In this document: in pieces, positions 8,337 to 15,764 of the stretch
Layout of the letters: each line of letters opens with the position of its first letter
Numbering within the stretch: position 1 is the stretch's first letter
Assembly: GCA_041623895.1 (NCBI GenBank)
Contig: JBFJVZ010000132.1
Coordinates: 1-16,793, forward strand
Origin: JBFJVZ01 sp041623895
Lineage (GTDB): Bacteria; Planctomycetota; Planctomycetia; Pirellulales; Pirellulaceae
Reading direction: 5' to 3'
DNA: 16,793 nucleotides
Notes under the pieces: generated by a model
Database searches by the model: none
Seen by the model: the letters and a program-made list of their open reading frames with translations, nothing else
Told to the model about the DNA's origin: nothing
Made by a program: the position numbers and the translations under genes

Positions 8337-8816
8337 TCATTTTCTCTTCCTGGGCCGTTGCGGGGAGACGTCCTGAATCGTGGGAGGATCGGGACCAACT
8401 TGATACCTCAAGTGCGCCTCGCGGATCATGGTTGCCGACCGCTTCAACATCGTGTTGCCCAAGAATGTACCGATCAGCAACCGATTGCTTTTCAGCGGAG
8501 CGGATACTGTGACCGTGATCCGCTCGGTGTCCGGCCCGATGGAATTAGGTTCGACGAATACGTTTACCGACTTCAAACTCGATGCAATTGCGACATCCTG
8601 TGCTGCTTTCTCGACGGAATCTGAACTGGCCCCAGGTATGATTCCGCGTCGCACGCCCTCATAAGCAGCGTTTTCGACAACGCTATCTATCATCAGAGCA
8701 TGTGCGATTTCAAAGAACGCAAAAAGGAACAGGATCAAAATAGGCAAGGTGACTGCGAACTCAACGATCGTAGCACCGGATCTCTGTTTCGATTGTCTTG
8801 GCGTGGAAGTGGTCAT
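8337..8816 (-). CDS. TadE-like minor pseudopilin
   Basis: 159 aa, third gene of the tad-like operon. A basic N-terminus ends in 'QRSG', followed by 'ATIVEFAVTLPILILFLFAF'. This is the TadE signature: a Gly then Glu at +5, matching a prepilin-peptidase (TadV-type) cleavage site, then a single membrane helix to about residue 42. The rest is a small periplasmic domain ending in a basic tail ('RPRKRK'). In Tad systems TadE is a minor pseudopilin of the Flp-pilus assembly machine. It starts 18 bases after the TadG stop, with no visible Shine-Dalgarno, so coupling to TadG is likely. It shares its type, but little sequence, with the TadE at 9902-10369. Confidence 0.88.
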   Translation of the reverse strand: MTTSTPRQSKQRSGATIVEFAVTLPILILFLFAFFEIAHALMIDSVVENAAYEGVRRGIIPGASSDSVEKAAQDVAIASSLKSVNVFVEPNSIGPDTERITVTVSAPLKSNRLLIGTFLGNTMLKRSATMIREAHLRYQVGPDPPTIQDVSPQRPRKRK

Positions 8817-8834
8817 GTCAGGAAGTGATCGCGC

Positions 8835-9905
8835 TCATCGTATCAGGACAATGGACGGATTCAGCAGCACTCTATTCAAAACATCGGGCAAGATGCCAAA
8901 ATCATGGACCTCGACGAAGTCACCGCCGGTGATGCCGGCAGCCAATTCCATGTCACCGTTTTTGTCGGCATTCTTGCCAAATACAAAACAATGAATGATT
9001 TGCTTGCGTGATGCCGCCAAACGTGCTGCGGTGGCAGGATGGGTTCCTTTGGTGTGATGCCCATTACCAAGGAAAAAAATGGTTTGGTCTGCAACGCTGC
9101 TCGTGTCTCGTTCCAAAACATCGGATGCCAACCTCAAACCGTCGCCCAGATTTCGTCCCTGGTGCAACTTGATATCAGCGATTTCCTCACTAACCCTCGC
9201 TAACGTTTTGGCAAGGTCGTCGGTATCGCCAAGCTGCTTTGCGACGAAGGGATTGTTATGACAAACGACCATCCCAACGCGAATGCGATTTGGCAATTCT
9301 TGCGAGGCAATACTGATTTGCTGAATAGTTTCCAGCACGCCATCCCAGCGATCGGGAGAATGCATCGACCCGCCCGCTTCGATAACAAGCATCAAATCGT
9401 GGTCGATCTGACCGGCAGTCGCAGTCTTGAATGTGGCGATTGAGGATGGACCAAATCCGGGGAACAACATTTGAACTGGTCCCGATTTGGTGTGATTGGC
9501 CTTTTGAATGTCAATGCGAGCCGCGTTAAACGGTTCCGCAAATTCGATGAAGTCCCATTCACCGTCAACCCGACTTTTGGACTGTCCAAAAACAACGTCA
9601 CCTCGCTCCAAAACACACGGGCGACTGATCACCGTGTGTGCTCCGGCAATGGCCGCTGCATGTTGGAAGGCAAGTTCTTCGTCGCCCGTCCGCAAGACGG
9701 CTTCCGTGGCCGCTCGTGTTGCCGCGTCTGTGGCAACACGTAGTTCGCTTCGTGCCAATTGCATTTGCGACACGCCAAAGAAGAATGCTACGAGGGCAAA
9801 TAACATCGGCAAAATGATGACAATCAACACCGCCATGGCGCCCCGACGTCGCTGGTGATCACGGAACAGATTGATGTTGTTGTGGCGCGACTGATAACGT
9901 GTCAT
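8835..9905 (-). CDS. TadG-like protein with von Willebrand A-like domain
   Basis: 356 aa from the ATG at 9905, which overlaps the preceding tadE stop as ATGA. The frame is open further upstream to 10034, but that lies inside tadE. An N-terminal basic stretch and one membrane helix ('GAMAVLIVIILPMLFALVAF', about 22-45) are followed by the TadG-type helix 'QLARSELRVATDAATRAATEA'. A von Willebrand A-like domain occupies about 168-350. Its metal-site (MIDAS) motifs are all altered: DxSxS is 'EAGGS' (176-180), the usual GTNIGDG reads 'GRNLGDG', and the usual TDG reads 'GNG'. TadG proteins are envelope-spanning partners of the Tad pilus. The fold call is good; metal binding is unlikely. Confidence 0.87.
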   Translation of the reverse strand: MTRYQSRHNNINLFRDHQRRRGAMAVLIVIILPMLFALVAFFFGVSQMQLARSELRVATDAATRAATEAVLRTGDEELAFQHAAAIAGAHTVISRPCVLERGDVVFGQSKSRVDGEWDFIEFAEPFNAARIDIQKANHTKSGPVQMLFPGFGPSSIATFKTATAGQIDHDLMLVIEAGGSMHSPDRWDGVLETIQQISIASQELPNRIRVGMVVCHNNPFVAKQLGDTDDLAKTLARVSEEIADIKLHQGRNLGDGLRLASDVLERDTSSVADQTIFFLGNGHHTKGTHPATAARLAASRKQIIHCFVFGKNADKNGDMELAAGITGGDFVEVHDFGILPDVLNRVLLNPSIVLIR

Positions 9906-10369
9906 TTGCTTCGTCGGCCCCGCTTTTTCGATGATGTAATTACTGGGGGCAGTCGCGTATCTCCGACTTCGCGTGACACAGTCGAGTTGGCTTCCAGGGA
10001 CCGTGACGAGAATAGTCCGGAGATCAGCGTGCAATTGCCCGCCACGGGCGCCGAGATTTCAACAAACAACGTCGTTCCTCTGGGTAGATCCGCGCTGGGA
10101 ATCGGCTCAAAAGATAAGGTGGCCCCTGAGATTCCTTTTTTCTCCAACAACTCGTGACCAATCCGCTCGGCCTCTTGTCGATCAACGTCAGACACGGCCA
10201 AGACGCGAGACATCTCGTGCACCGTTTCGACGAGTGCTTGCTTGGTGCGCACGACCTGCACCGAATCCATGCACATCAAAATGATCATCGCGACGACTGG
10301 TAGACAGACCGCAAATTCGACAACGGCGGCGCCCCGCCGGAGACGCGCATGTGATGAACGAGCTACCAT
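9902..10369 (-). CDS. TadE-like minor pseudopilin, first gene of the operon
   Basis: 155 aa from the ATG at 10369, chosen because the TadE signature follows at once: 'RLRRG' then 'AAVVEFAVCLPVVAMIILMC', a Gly with Glu at +5 and one membrane helix to about residue 40. The frame is open upstream to 10540, but those 57 residues are Arg-rich, unlike the family, and would bury the signal. The helix leads into an amphipathic 'TKQALVETVHEMSRVLAVSD' segment typical of TadE/TadG pseudopilins. The C-terminus is very basic ('SKKRGRRSK'). Its stop overlaps the tadG start (ATGA), indicating coupled translation. None of the Tad motor, platform or secretin genes is in the window. Confidence 0.87.
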   Translation of the reverse strand: MVARSSHARLRRGAAVVEFAVCLPVVAMIILMCMDSVQVVRTKQALVETVHEMSRVLAVSDVDRQEAERIGHELLEKKGISGATLSFEPIPSADLPRGTTLFVEISAPVAGNCTLISGLFSSRSLEANSTVSREVGDTRLPPVITSSKKRGRRSK

Positions 10370-10729
10370 GTGCAAAATACATCCGTCAAACAGTTTCCAA
10401 AACCTACTTTTGAAGTCTGACGAACGTCGAGCATTTGAAGAGAAAAGTCGGATATGCGGATCGTACGGACAATACCGGCAGGTAATCCGTGTCCGACGCA
10501 AAGGGTCGATCAGACATTGCCAACGCGTTTTTGGGAACAAATCTCTGGATTAGCGACTTTTCGCAACTTTTTAGACAAATCCTGTTAGCCAACCATTTTC
10601 GTCCTAATTCTTCCCGCCACAAATCGTCCTACAGGCAGGGATCGCGCGAGGTGTGAGCTTATCGCGTGAAAACATGAATATGTCGTGGTGTTACAGAGAC
10701 GTTACTCAGTTTCAAATACGCCCGGATAG
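10370..10729. other. Upstream region of the tadE-tadG-tadE operon, no gene
   Basis: 360 bases between the tadE start and the concanavalin-like gene tail. Frames exist (10404-10622 minus, 10653-10886 plus) but have no protein-like composition or plausible start. The operon promoter should lie here on the minus strand. I could not identify a promoter box, operator or terminator with confidence. Confidence 0.5.
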
Positions 10730-11038
10730 AATCGAACCACTTACTCATGGAGCACCAACAAAGCTGGCAAGAGATCGAAACTCACAAATGGCAAAACAGA
10801 ATCGCCGCTCAAAGAAACGGGCAACCGGCTGCGTTTTCGCGTCGTCGGGACAACCATCACGATCTGGATTAACGACGAACAAGTAACCGAATTCCATCAT
10901 AAAGAAGGCGGCGAGATCGAGCCGATTCCGTACGGCGGGTTTGGTGTGCAGTGGCGTTATGAGAGTCTCGGCTGGATCGGTAATCTCAGCGTCAAGCACT
11001 TAAGAACTGGTTTCGTGCAAAACTTCAACAAGAATTAA
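10730..11038 (+). pseudogene. Remnant: C-terminal tail of a concanavalin-like domain protein
   Basis: A plus-strand frame opens just after a TAG at 10727-10729 and ends at the TAA at 11036-11038. It has no start codon with a ribosome binding site. From about 10820 it reads like the last beta-strands of a DUF1080/LamG-type sandwich: 'GNRLRFRVVGTTITIWINDE', then 'YGGFGVQWRYESLGWIGNLS' and 'VKHL'. The 'NRLRxRVVGxxITIWIN' pattern is typical of the planctomycete laminin G-like/3-keto-disaccharide-hydrolase group. Such domains are about 200 residues, so more than half is missing on the 5' side, and I see no continuation in the other frames. It is probably a decayed gene left between the tad operon and the TPR gene. 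The alternative is an upstream frameshift that I cannot trace. Confidence 0.6.
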
Positions 11039-11150
11039 CGTCTGTTGCAGAACAGCGAGCGATGCGGGGTTGCTCGGCCGCCGCGACCAGACTTCACCGC
11101 CACTCCACGGAAAAAGAATCACACCGTTCGGGACAAACACAATTGCCGGG

Positions 11151-11648
11151 TTACGCGCTCACCTGTACGACTTGTCGTCGAGATCGCAAAAACCGCAGCA
11201 CACCAATTGCACCCAGTAACGCCGCGACAATGACAGACAAGATGGTTGGCGACGAGTGCCACGGCCTATTGTTGTTTAGGCCCGATGCCGGGATCAGTTG
11301 GTTATGGATCCGTTTTTCAAATGTCTTGCCAATCGGCTGGAATGCCGTGACTGGCCAGTCCCACAGTGATATCTCCTCGCGCTGATAATCGTTGGTAAAT
11401 TCCTTTACCGCGGCATCAAAACCATCAGCTTTCACCCTGGCCAGAACTTTTTCGGCACTGAACATCGGACTCATTTCTCTCAACTGAGACTCTGGCCGAT
11501 CTTTCCAATGGTCCTGGCTGCGCAAGGCCTGAACATGGGCGTCCGATTGTTGCTGAAACCATTTGCCCAATTGTTCCATCTGGCCGACCCGCTCGTGCAT
11601 GCGGATCAGGAACAGGCTGGTCATTCGATCTGGTTCAAAGTGTTTCAC
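11151..11648 (-). CDS. C-terminal part of the amber-split TPR protein, with membrane anchor
   Basis: 165 aa if translated from the GTG at 11648. It is in the same frame as the TPR gene upstream and follows that gene's TAG by seven sense codons (ALAALVA). It begins in the middle of helical-repeat-like sequence ('HFEPDRMTSLFLIRMHERVG', 'QMEQLGKWFQQQSD'), continues into a charged region, and ends with a single membrane helix ('TILSVIVAALLGAIGVLRFL', about 135-154) and a basic tail. No Shine-Dalgarno is evident for the GTG, and there is no signal peptide. I infer this is the C-terminal third of the neighbouring protein, made only by readthrough or reinitiation, or not at all. On its own it has no recognised function. 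Confidence 0.6.
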   Translation of the reverse strand: MKHFEPDRMTSLFLIRMHERVGQMEQLGKWFQQQSDAHVQALRSQDHWKDRPESQLREMSPMFSAEKVLARVKADGFDAAVKEFTNDYQREEISLWDWPVTAFQPIGKTFEKRIHNQLIPASGLNNNRPWHSSPTILSVIVAALLGAIGVLRFLRSRRQVVQVSA

Positions 11649-11669
11649 TGCAACGAGGGCCGCCAGTGC

Positions 11670-11672
11670 CTA
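11670..11672 (-). other. In-frame TAG interrupting the TPR gene
   Basis: The codons run ...CAG CCC GAT TAG GCA CTG GCG GCC CTC GTT GCA GTG AAA..., all in one frame. Coding character is unchanged on both sides. Two other genes here (13159-15216 and 16264-16746) end in TAG, so TAG is unlikely to be a reassigned sense codon in this organism. Confidence 0.85.
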
Positions 11673-13016
11673 ATCGGGCTGCTCTAATTGCAACAAGCAC
11701 AGCGCAATCATTCGTCTTCGATCCGAGTTCATTTCCATGCCGCAAGTGCCGCACCAACTTTGCGGTTCCCACTGTTTCCAGTAGGCCATCGATTCCTTGA
11801 ACTTGCGTTTCTTCAGAAAATGACGTCCCAGCGCCTGGATAGCGCGATTGTGTGTGTCACTGGCGTCCATCAAATCCGTATTGGTTTGCTCGCGCGGCAT
11901 CGAAACTGCTGCCTTGTATGCCTGGACCATTTGCTCCTCGTCGCCAAGCTCGTGATAGACCTCTGCCATCCCGACTTGCGCACGAGCGCGAATTGCTGAT
12001 TGTTGGTACTTGTCGTGAATCTCCTGGAGAAGGTTCAGCGAGGCCTCGTATTCTTGCAGCTGAAAGTGTTGTTTAGAAATAGCGAACAGGGCTTGGGACA
12101 AATCTTGTCCCGGGTGTCTGGATTCGTAGGCACGCAGTTCAGCAAGAGCTCCGGCTGGAGTCACTTGATTCTCCAGTTGCGTTTGCACCCAACCACCAAC
12201 TGCTCGGTCGGTTTCTAAAGCACCTGGAAATCTTTCCAAGAATTCCTTGTAGCATCGAAATCGGTCGGCAGCCTCGGTGTAATGACTGGCTGCCATCAGC
12301 AGGTAATAACGCTGCTCCCACAAAAGAGTGGATTCCCTGGAAATCGCTTCAGCAACCTCCGATAACCCGTTCGTGGTGAGTTGTTCTAGAGCCGCGATGC
12401 GAAGTTGAACGAGGCGCCGCGGATTCGGATCACGATCAGAGATCAACTGGATACATGCCTGAATCTGCCTGTAACGCACGTCCGTGTCGGGCTCTCGTGC
12501 GGCGACTGCGTACAAAGCAGCCGAACAAAAACGACTATTGGGATGTTGGCGAGCTAGATCTAACAGCAAATCCCAAGGATTGACTTGCTGCGGGTCGGCC
12601 TGCTGCGCAGCGATTCTTGCGTAAAGTTTGGACGCGGCTACTTCGTCGACCCATTCAGGCGATGTTGCAAGTCCAGCTTGCTCTCTGAATTCAACGCATT
12701 GTTGAACGACCAGGCCATGGGAGAACCAGTTGAAAGCCCGTCCGAAGGGCGAAAAGTCGAAGTAGGCATCATACAGTCGGGCGGTGACTTGAGGATCCTC
12801 GTCTTTGATCGAATTGCTGATCAACTGCGTCATTGCCGACTGCAAAAGGTCGCCGCGCATCCCACCAGCCTCGATGGCTTCAACATATTTGCCCTCGGCA
12901 AGCAACCTGGAACCGAGCTCCCAATCAAAACCTGGCCGATCATCCGCCTCCACGGGCAAGGATAATAACAAACTCAACACGACAATTGCCAAAACGTAAC
13001 TTCTGATGAAGCCCAT
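11670..13016 (-). CDS. Secreted TPR-like repeat protein, N-terminal part (frame interrupted by TAG)
   Basis: 448 aa to the TAG; 621 codons (one of them the TAG) if the downstream in-frame part is included. The start is the ATG at 13016, giving a clean signal peptide ('FIRSYVLAIVVLSLLLSLP' then 'VEADD'). The frame is open to 13067, but that form adds 17 residues before it. The mature part is almost all helix pairs of tetratricopeptide type: 'LLAEGKYVEAIEA', 'LFAISKQHFQLQEYEASLNL', 'RARAQVGMAEVYHELGDEEQ', 'FLKKRKFKESMAYWKQW'. A Cys pair ('WCGTCG') lies near residue 425. Such proteins scaffold envelope complexes; the partner is unknown. The last helix ('RRRMIALCLLQLEQPD') is cut by the TAG and resumes in the same frame. 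Upstream is the LRR lipoprotein gene on the same strand, 142 bases away. Confidence 0.8.
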   Translation of the reverse strand: MGFIRSYVLAIVVLSLLLSLPVEADDRPGFDWELGSRLLAEGKYVEAIEAGGMRGDLLQSAMTQLISNSIKDEDPQVTARLYDAYFDFSPFGRAFNWFSHGLVVQQCVEFREQAGLATSPEWVDEVAASKLYARIAAQQADPQQVNPWDLLLDLARQHPNSRFCSAALYAVAAREPDTDVRYRQIQACIQLISDRDPNPRRLVQLRIAALEQLTTNGLSEVAEAISRESTLLWEQRYYLLMAASHYTEAADRFRCYKEFLERFPGALETDRAVGGWVQTQLENQVTPAGALAELRAYESRHPGQDLSQALFAISKQHFQLQEYEASLNLLQEIHDKYQQSAIRARAQVGMAEVYHELGDEEQMVQAYKAAVSMPREQTNTDLMDASDTHNRAIQALGRHFLKKRKFKESMAYWKQWEPQSWCGTCGMEMNSDRRRMIALCLLQLEQPD

Positions 13017-13158
13017 GATCGCACCGTGAAGAAAATGGCGAGGCTGGAAGACCCAATGATTATACAAGGGATTTTGCGAGACGAGGAAAACCGCATTGCG
13101 AATTGGAGCACCGAGAATGAATCTGTGATCGGCTGATTCAAGTAGCGCTTTGTTCTAG

Positions 13159-15216
13159 CTAAAGTGCGATAATCTTCGAGTCGGGCAACTGTTTTTTAAG
13201 TAACTGCCTATTCGCTTCGTCGATGCCGCCGACGTAGGAAGGTTCGCCTTCACAATAAATGATCTCATGCAGAGTGTCGCGGAGCGGTGACAGGTCCCAA
13301 TCCGTCGACGTCAGGTTCGGGCAACCCGTCAAATTCAGCCTGCGCAACGACAACAAGTGCCGCGGCAAAGCTGCGAACAGACGATCGACATTCACTTGAT
13401 GGCACTCCGCGAACGAGAGCGTTTCAAGTTTCTCAAGCCCCGCATAATTGAGTTTCCCGGTCTTTAAATTCACACACTCGAAGACGGATAAAGCCCGCAT
13501 GGAAGCGGGCAGTCGAGTACCCAAAGTCGAAAGGGAAACGCAGTTTCGTATTTGCAGATCGGACAATTCCGGTAACGAGGCGAGATGCCAACCCTGTCCC
13601 GTCATCTTTGGACAGCGGATGATCTTCAACGACTCAAGTGACTCGGGAAGCTGGTTGATCAGACCGTTCTCAAGGCTCTCGAGGCTGCGCAGTTCCAGGG
13701 ATTTCAGATTGCGCAGCTGTTGTAGATTCCATCCCTTTCCGGTCAACTGGTCGTTGCTCCAAAAACTCAACGACTCCACATTCGGACATTGCCCGGCGAT
13801 CTGACTGACGAATGCGTCTGTGACGAACGGACAATCAATAACAAACACATCCGCAAGCTTCTGCTGGGCAGCAAAACTCCAAGTAACGCGTGTGGTCGCG
13901 TCGGTGTCGGCACGGTGCTCAACAATTTCGCCGTTCGAGTGAAGCCTCAACGATTGCAAGTTTGGAAGGTCCCGCAGCGTTTTCACAAGTGACCACCTCG
14001 TCAGTGCGCAGTCCTCCAGATGCAGCGAATTCAGGTTTGTCGGCAATGTCGCCAGCACTTCCGGGGACAAAGCCGCCGCCCGAATCGACAAAGATTGCAG
14101 CTTGGTGAGCGTTGAAAAGTCCAACGCATGTTGTTCACTTCGGCCTGCCGTGAAGATCTTCAACGATTCCAGATCTTTCAACGACGGCAATGCTTGAGCA
14201 ACTGGAAAGCCGCTAAGTTCCGGTCCCACAACATGAAGCTGACGCAATTTGGTCAACGGAGTCAGGTCCCAATCTCCACGCATCACGCCCTCGAAGCTCG
14301 TTATAAGCAATGACTCCAACCATGGTGCGTGTTTGACGATCGCTCGGACTGCTTGATCGGAGACTTTCGGGCACCGCACGATTTTTAGTTCTTTCATGGA
14401 ATGGGCCGGCATCCAGCCCGAACCCGTGATCTCGGCGCAATCCCACAAATGCAGTGCCTGCAAGTTGGGCACGTCCCTCAACAGGCGATGGATGAATTCG
14501 TCGCCTGCGCTGGTAGTAATCGACAAGTTACGCAACTGGGTCAGCCCATTAAGCGGCCAGCCTTCGCCATCGTAGACACCCGTCGTCGACCAATACTCTC
14601 GGATGCTCAATTCTTCCAGTTTCGGCGTGGCTTCCAGCAGTTTGCCGACAGTATCGTTGTCCAGCGCATGACAACCGGATATGAACAGCTTGGTGATTGC
14701 GAGTTGACGGGGAATCCAATCGTGTTGGATGCTGTTGTCGTCTTCGCTAGCTGTCAATCGGACGCTGGAAAGTTCCAGGGTCCGAAGATGAGTCAACGTG
14801 CGGAACAAGTGCCGAAGATCATCAGACGACAACGTCCAGTCGCGGATTGAAAGCGCAGTGATTTGTGGGCATGCCGTGCAAAGCTGCTGCAGAACTGCCG
14901 ACTGCTGGCGGTGATCGGCAATTTTCTGCAACTCAATCCGCTCAATTCCCCGCTTGTTGATCTCGGCCGCGCAGCGATCAGTGTTGCCAAGCGAGATCCA
15001 CGGAAGCTGCCAAAAGCCGTCATCCGCTTGCTCAAGTAAAGAAGATTGTAGTGGGTTTCTTTGCCTGGCTGACTCGTCAGCCGAACGATTCGAAGGCGGA
15101 GATTCGAACGAGTCTCGTGATTGGCAACCCACAAGCCAGATTGAAAAACAGACGAGTGAGGCAGCGTAATGCAGCCCTCGACGCCCCAAAGATATGTTCT
15201 CGCGATAGTCGTTCAT
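13159..15216 (-). CDS. Leucine-rich-repeat lipoprotein
   Basis: 685 aa, predicted lipid-anchored. The signal peptide ends in a lipobox 'WLVGC' (Cys31). After a polar linker (about 32-68), leucine-rich repeats run from about 95 to 655, many of the cysteine-containing type ('LHLWDCAEIT', 'LKIVRCPKVS', 'VFVIDCPFVT', 'LKIIRCPKMT', 'LNLTGCPNLT'). A larger period is visible: a 'GxGWxLxxLxxLxxL' strand recurs about every 46-51 residues at Trp220, 268, 316, 496, 543 and 640. LRR proteins bind other macromolecules; no enzymatic domain is seen. The start is the ATG at 15216, with GGCGGATC just upstream, and the stop is TAG. It is probably monocistronic or leads the following TPR gene. The ligand is unknown. 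Confidence 0.87.
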   Translation of the reverse strand: MNDYRENISLGRRGLHYAASLVCFSIWLVGCQSRDSFESPPSNRSADESARQRNPLQSSLLEQADDGFWQLPWISLGNTDRCAAEINKRGIERIELQKIADHRQQSAVLQQLCTACPQITALSIRDWTLSSDDLRHLFRTLTHLRTLELSSVRLTASEDDNSIQHDWIPRQLAITKLFISGCHALDNDTVGKLLEATPKLEELSIREYWSTTGVYDGEGWPLNGLTQLRNLSITTSAGDEFIHRLLRDVPNLQALHLWDCAEITGSGWMPAHSMKELKIVRCPKVSDQAVRAIVKHAPWLESLLITSFEGVMRGDWDLTPLTKLRQLHVVGPELSGFPVAQALPSLKDLESLKIFTAGRSEQHALDFSTLTKLQSLSIRAAALSPEVLATLPTNLNSLHLEDCALTRWSLVKTLRDLPNLQSLRLHSNGEIVEHRADTDATTRVTWSFAAQQKLADVFVIDCPFVTDAFVSQIAGQCPNVESLSFWSNDQLTGKGWNLQQLRNLKSLELRSLESLENGLINQLPESLESLKIIRCPKMTGQGWHLASLPELSDLQIRNCVSLSTLGTRLPASMRALSVFECVNLKTGKLNYAGLEKLETLSFAECHQVNVDRLFAALPRHLLSLRRLNLTGCPNLTSTDWDLSPLRDTLHEIIYCEGEPSYVGGIDEANRQLLKKQLPDSKIIAL

Positions 15217-15764
15217 GATCCGCCGAATGGCTTGGTTGGCGATGAAACGATCTTCTCCAGCTCGACGCCTGATGCCCTAAACAATCACCTCATGGCAATG
15301 AAGACGCTTTTTGACACGCTTATTTCAGGGTAACAGAACTCGCCAAGCGTTTGTGACATGAACCCGATGAACCGGACGCTAACGAGAGCGGTCCGCAGAG
15401 TAAGGAACTTGAGCCCGGCTGTTCTCTAGAGTCATGGTATCTGTCGGCGCAAATGTTTTCATTCGTCACAATAATGCGATAACTACGTCGCAGTGCACGC
15501 ACGATGTCACCTTGAACCTATGAGATGAAAAGGTCCATGACGGTTGCTGTGGCTTGGTGGTGGAAAAAAATGCGTCCATTCCGGTTTCTTATGGGTAAAC
15601 TACTTCGCACTTCGACATTCTTTGTTCGACATTGGATGTTCTTCCGGTGCTCATGAAACCGCAGAATATCCAACAAGAAATGTCGAAGGAGAAAGTTAGA
15701 AAAGTTCGTTTTTCCACCACTCACACGATACCGTGATGGACCGATTGAAAAGGGAGTACTGTTG
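15217..15764. other. Long divergent intergenic region with inverted-repeat block
   Basis: 548 bases between the LRR lipoprotein gene and the sulfur-transport pair, which point away from each other. The right half contains the repeat block at 15557-15720. The left part (15217-15530) shows no gene, tRNA or strong hairpin that I can support. The short minus-strand frames (15320-15502, 15518-15724) look non-coding. Promoters for both flanking genes should lie here but were not resolved. Confidence 0.5.
15557..15720. repeat. Nested inverted-repeat block, possible dispersed element
   Basis: Outer arms GTGGTGGAAAAA (15557-15568) and TTTTTCCACCAC (15709-15720) are a perfect 12-bp inverted repeat. 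Inside, CTTCGACATT (15610-15619) pairs with AATGTCGAAG (15679-15688). TTCGACATT also recurs directly at 15611-15619 and 15625-15633. The spacers between outer and inner arms differ in length (41 and 20 bases), so this is not one simple long hairpin. The inner text resembles degenerate, repeat-rich spacers that give rise to spurious short proteins in related genomes. It could be a MITE-like insertion or a regulatory structure upstream of the sulfur-transport genes. Confidence 0.5.

Noticed and set aside
10653..10886. 77-aa plus-strand ORF overlapping the concanavalin-like remnant
   Set aside because: The remnant's own frame carries the recognisable beta-strand pattern; this frame does not and shows no homology-like features.
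11670..11672. TAG as a reassigned or pyrrolysine codon
   Set aside because: Other genes in the window end in TAG, and nothing here suggests pyrrolysine machinery; a nonsense change or sequencing error is simpler.
15518..15724. 68-aa minus-strand ORF in the intergenic repeat block
   Set aside because: Composition (Arg/His/Asn rich) and coincidence with the inverted-repeat block indicate a spurious frame; no ribosome binding site.
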